Source of the DNA: Candidatus Fermentibacterota bacterium
GTDB lineage: Bacteria > Fermentibacterota > Fermentibacteria > Fermentibacterales > Fermentibacteraceae
Length of the DNA: 13,755 nt
Assembly (NCBI GenBank): GCA_012523605.1
Contig: JAAYTY010000165.1
Coordinates: 1 to 13,755 of the forward strand
Direction: 5' to 3'
Both the position numbers and the translations under genes were made by a program. Below the pieces are notes generated by a model, which made no database searches, had not been told where the DNA came from, and saw only the letters and a program-made list of their open reading frames with translations. Below are positions 12,864 through 13,755 of the stretch, piece after piece; the first letter of the stretch is position 1; the number at the start of each line of letters is the position of its first letter.

Positions 12864-13491
12864 CGGTTCCCTGATTCCGTGCGAGCCGGCATCTGAACCC
12901 GAAGATCTGCCGAAGGGCGTGAAGGCACTGGCTGAATCCCTCAGCTTCAGCGGCGGACATCCGGAGCAGGTTTCCCGGCTTTCGCTGCTCGTATTCGACC
13001 AGCTGGCGGGACTCCACGGCCTCGGGCACGGTGAAAGGCTCCTCCTGCACTGCGGAGCCGCGCTCCATGACATAGGTCTGGATGGAGGAAAGAAGGGGCA
13101 TCACCTGAGGGCCTTCGACAGGATAATGAACTGTGGAACGCTGGGCCTCGACGAGCGCGGGAGGACCATTGTCTCGCTCCTTGCGAAGTATCACAGGAAG
13201 TCGCCCGAGAGGAACGGGGATCCTGCGTATCTCGATCTCGATTCCGGGGACAGGAGGATAGTCGACCTCCTCGCCGGCATCCTCAGGGTGTCCGACGGCC
13301 TCGACAGAACCCACTGCTCCGCGGTCCGGAGCGTTATCTGCTCCTTCACGGCCCGGACCATCACCCTGGTCTGCCTGGTGCCTCACGGCGAGGGTGAGGA
13401 AGAGAAACGATACGGGCTCCTCAAGGGCGATCTCCTCGAGGAGGCGTTCTGCCGCAAACTGCGCATACTGCTCGAACACACGAAGGACTGA
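12856..13491 (+). CDS. Stand-alone HD-domain protein resembling the Ppx/GppA C-terminal domain
   Basis: A 211-aa protein of the HD superfamily of metal-dependent phosphohydrolases. Counting from the GTG start, H35, the H71-D72 pair in AALHDIG, H82-H83, H113 in LLAKYHRKSP and D147 in ILRVSDGLDRTH match the order of HD metal ligands. The LHDIG, AKYHRK and RVSDGLDRTH segments are what one sees in the HD half of long Ppx/GppA exopolyphosphatases, yet here the gene ends (TGA 13489-13491) and a Ppx/GppA gene starts on the very next base. It overlaps the CHAD gene by 8 nt. A nucleotide or polyphosphate hydrolase acting with the following protein is plausible; the substrate is not known. Confidence 0.85.
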   Translation: MNDGSLIPCEPASEPEDLPKGVKALAESLSFSGGHPEQVSRLSLLVFDQLAGLHGLGHGERLLLHCGAALHDIGLDGGKKGHHLRAFDRIMNCGTLGLDERGRTIVSLLAKYHRKSPERNGDPAYLDLDSGDRRIVDLLAGILRVSDGLDRTHCSAVRSVICSFTARTITLVCLVPHGEGEEEKRYGLLKGDLLEEAFCRKLRILLEHTKD

Positions 13492-13755
13492 ATGCCAAGG
13501 GCGTATCCGAGATGCTCGTTCGCCACGGACCCGCAGACGGTGGCCGTGATAGACACCGGTTCCAACTCGGTGAGGATGGAAATCGCGGAACTCGATGCCG
13601 GAGGCGGGATCCGGATCCTCGAGAGGGTGCAGAAATCGATCCGCCTCGGACACGACACATTCAGGAGGGGTCAGCTCTCCCAGGAGACGATCAGAGCGCT
13701 CGTCAATACCTTCAGGAGCTACAGGAAGCTCCTCGATTTCTATGGCGTGCAGAGG
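13492..13755 (+). CDS. Ppx/GppA-family exopolyphosphatase or pppGpp phosphatase, N-terminal part (3' end outside window)
   Basis: The first 88 codons are present and the frame is open to the window edge. Residues 17-31 read VAVIDTGSNSVRMEI, the phosphate-1 motif of the ASKHA fold that opens Ppx/GppA proteins, followed by an LERVQKSIRLG segment and a helical FRRGQLSQETIRALVNTFRSYRKLL region where the family has the same motif (usually ...G.L....I......L..). The family removes terminal phosphate from polyphosphate or pppGpp; which one cannot be decided from this fragment. The ATG directly follows the HD gene's stop with no gap, and AAGGA lies four bases upstream, so the genes are co-transcribed. 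The C-terminus, and thus whether it carries its own HD domain, is out of view. Confidence 0.9.
   Translation, partial: MPRAYPRCSFATDPQTVAVIDTGSNSVRMEIAELDAGGGIRILERVQKSIRLGHDTFRRGQLSQETIRALVNTFRSYRKLLDFYGVQR

Overview
The window is a gene-dense stretch of a GC-rich bacterial chromosome. Lipoprotein RND adaptors point to a diderm. There are no plasmid, phage or transposase genes. Gene order and protein styles do not match a model organism I can name; an uncultured diderm lineage (FCB-like) is only a guess.

Left part (1-3460): the 3' end of pyrE (+) converges on, and overlaps by 107 nt, a minus-strand three-gene operon. In transcription order this encodes a CYTH-domain protein, a polytopic GT-C-like membrane protein, and an MtfA/M90-type zinc peptidase with an N-terminal membrane anchor. 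All three overlap at their junctions (11 and 20 nt). A tRNA-Ser(UGA) gene with encoded CCA and a good sigma70-type promoter lies divergently upstream.

Middle (3545-4017): 473 bp without a credible gene. The first 310 bp hold a run of about eight short hairpins, several with perfect 9-12 bp stems and 3-nt loops. The last 140 bp are about 29% GC. This block ends exactly at the stop codon of a truncated-looking adaptor gene that carries a 15-bp tandem duplication.

Efflux operon (minus strand, 9642 to 4018): a TetR repressor, an RND adaptor lipoprotein, an RND pump and a second, shorter adaptor lipoprotein, all with overlapping ends. A sigma70-like promoter with an adjacent palindromic operator lies just upstream of tetR, so the operon is probably autorepressed and drug- or metabolite-inducible. 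No TolC-like outer membrane gene is present.

Right part (9723-13755): phoU and a phosphofructokinase gene (both minus), then, divergent from pfk, a plus-strand run encoding a CHAD protein, a stand-alone HD protein resembling the C-terminal domain of Ppx/GppA, and the start of a Ppx/GppA phosphatase that runs off the window. Together with the CYTH gene, this suggests a locus concerned with phosphate and polyphosphate. That functional link is inference from domain families, not something the sequence proves.
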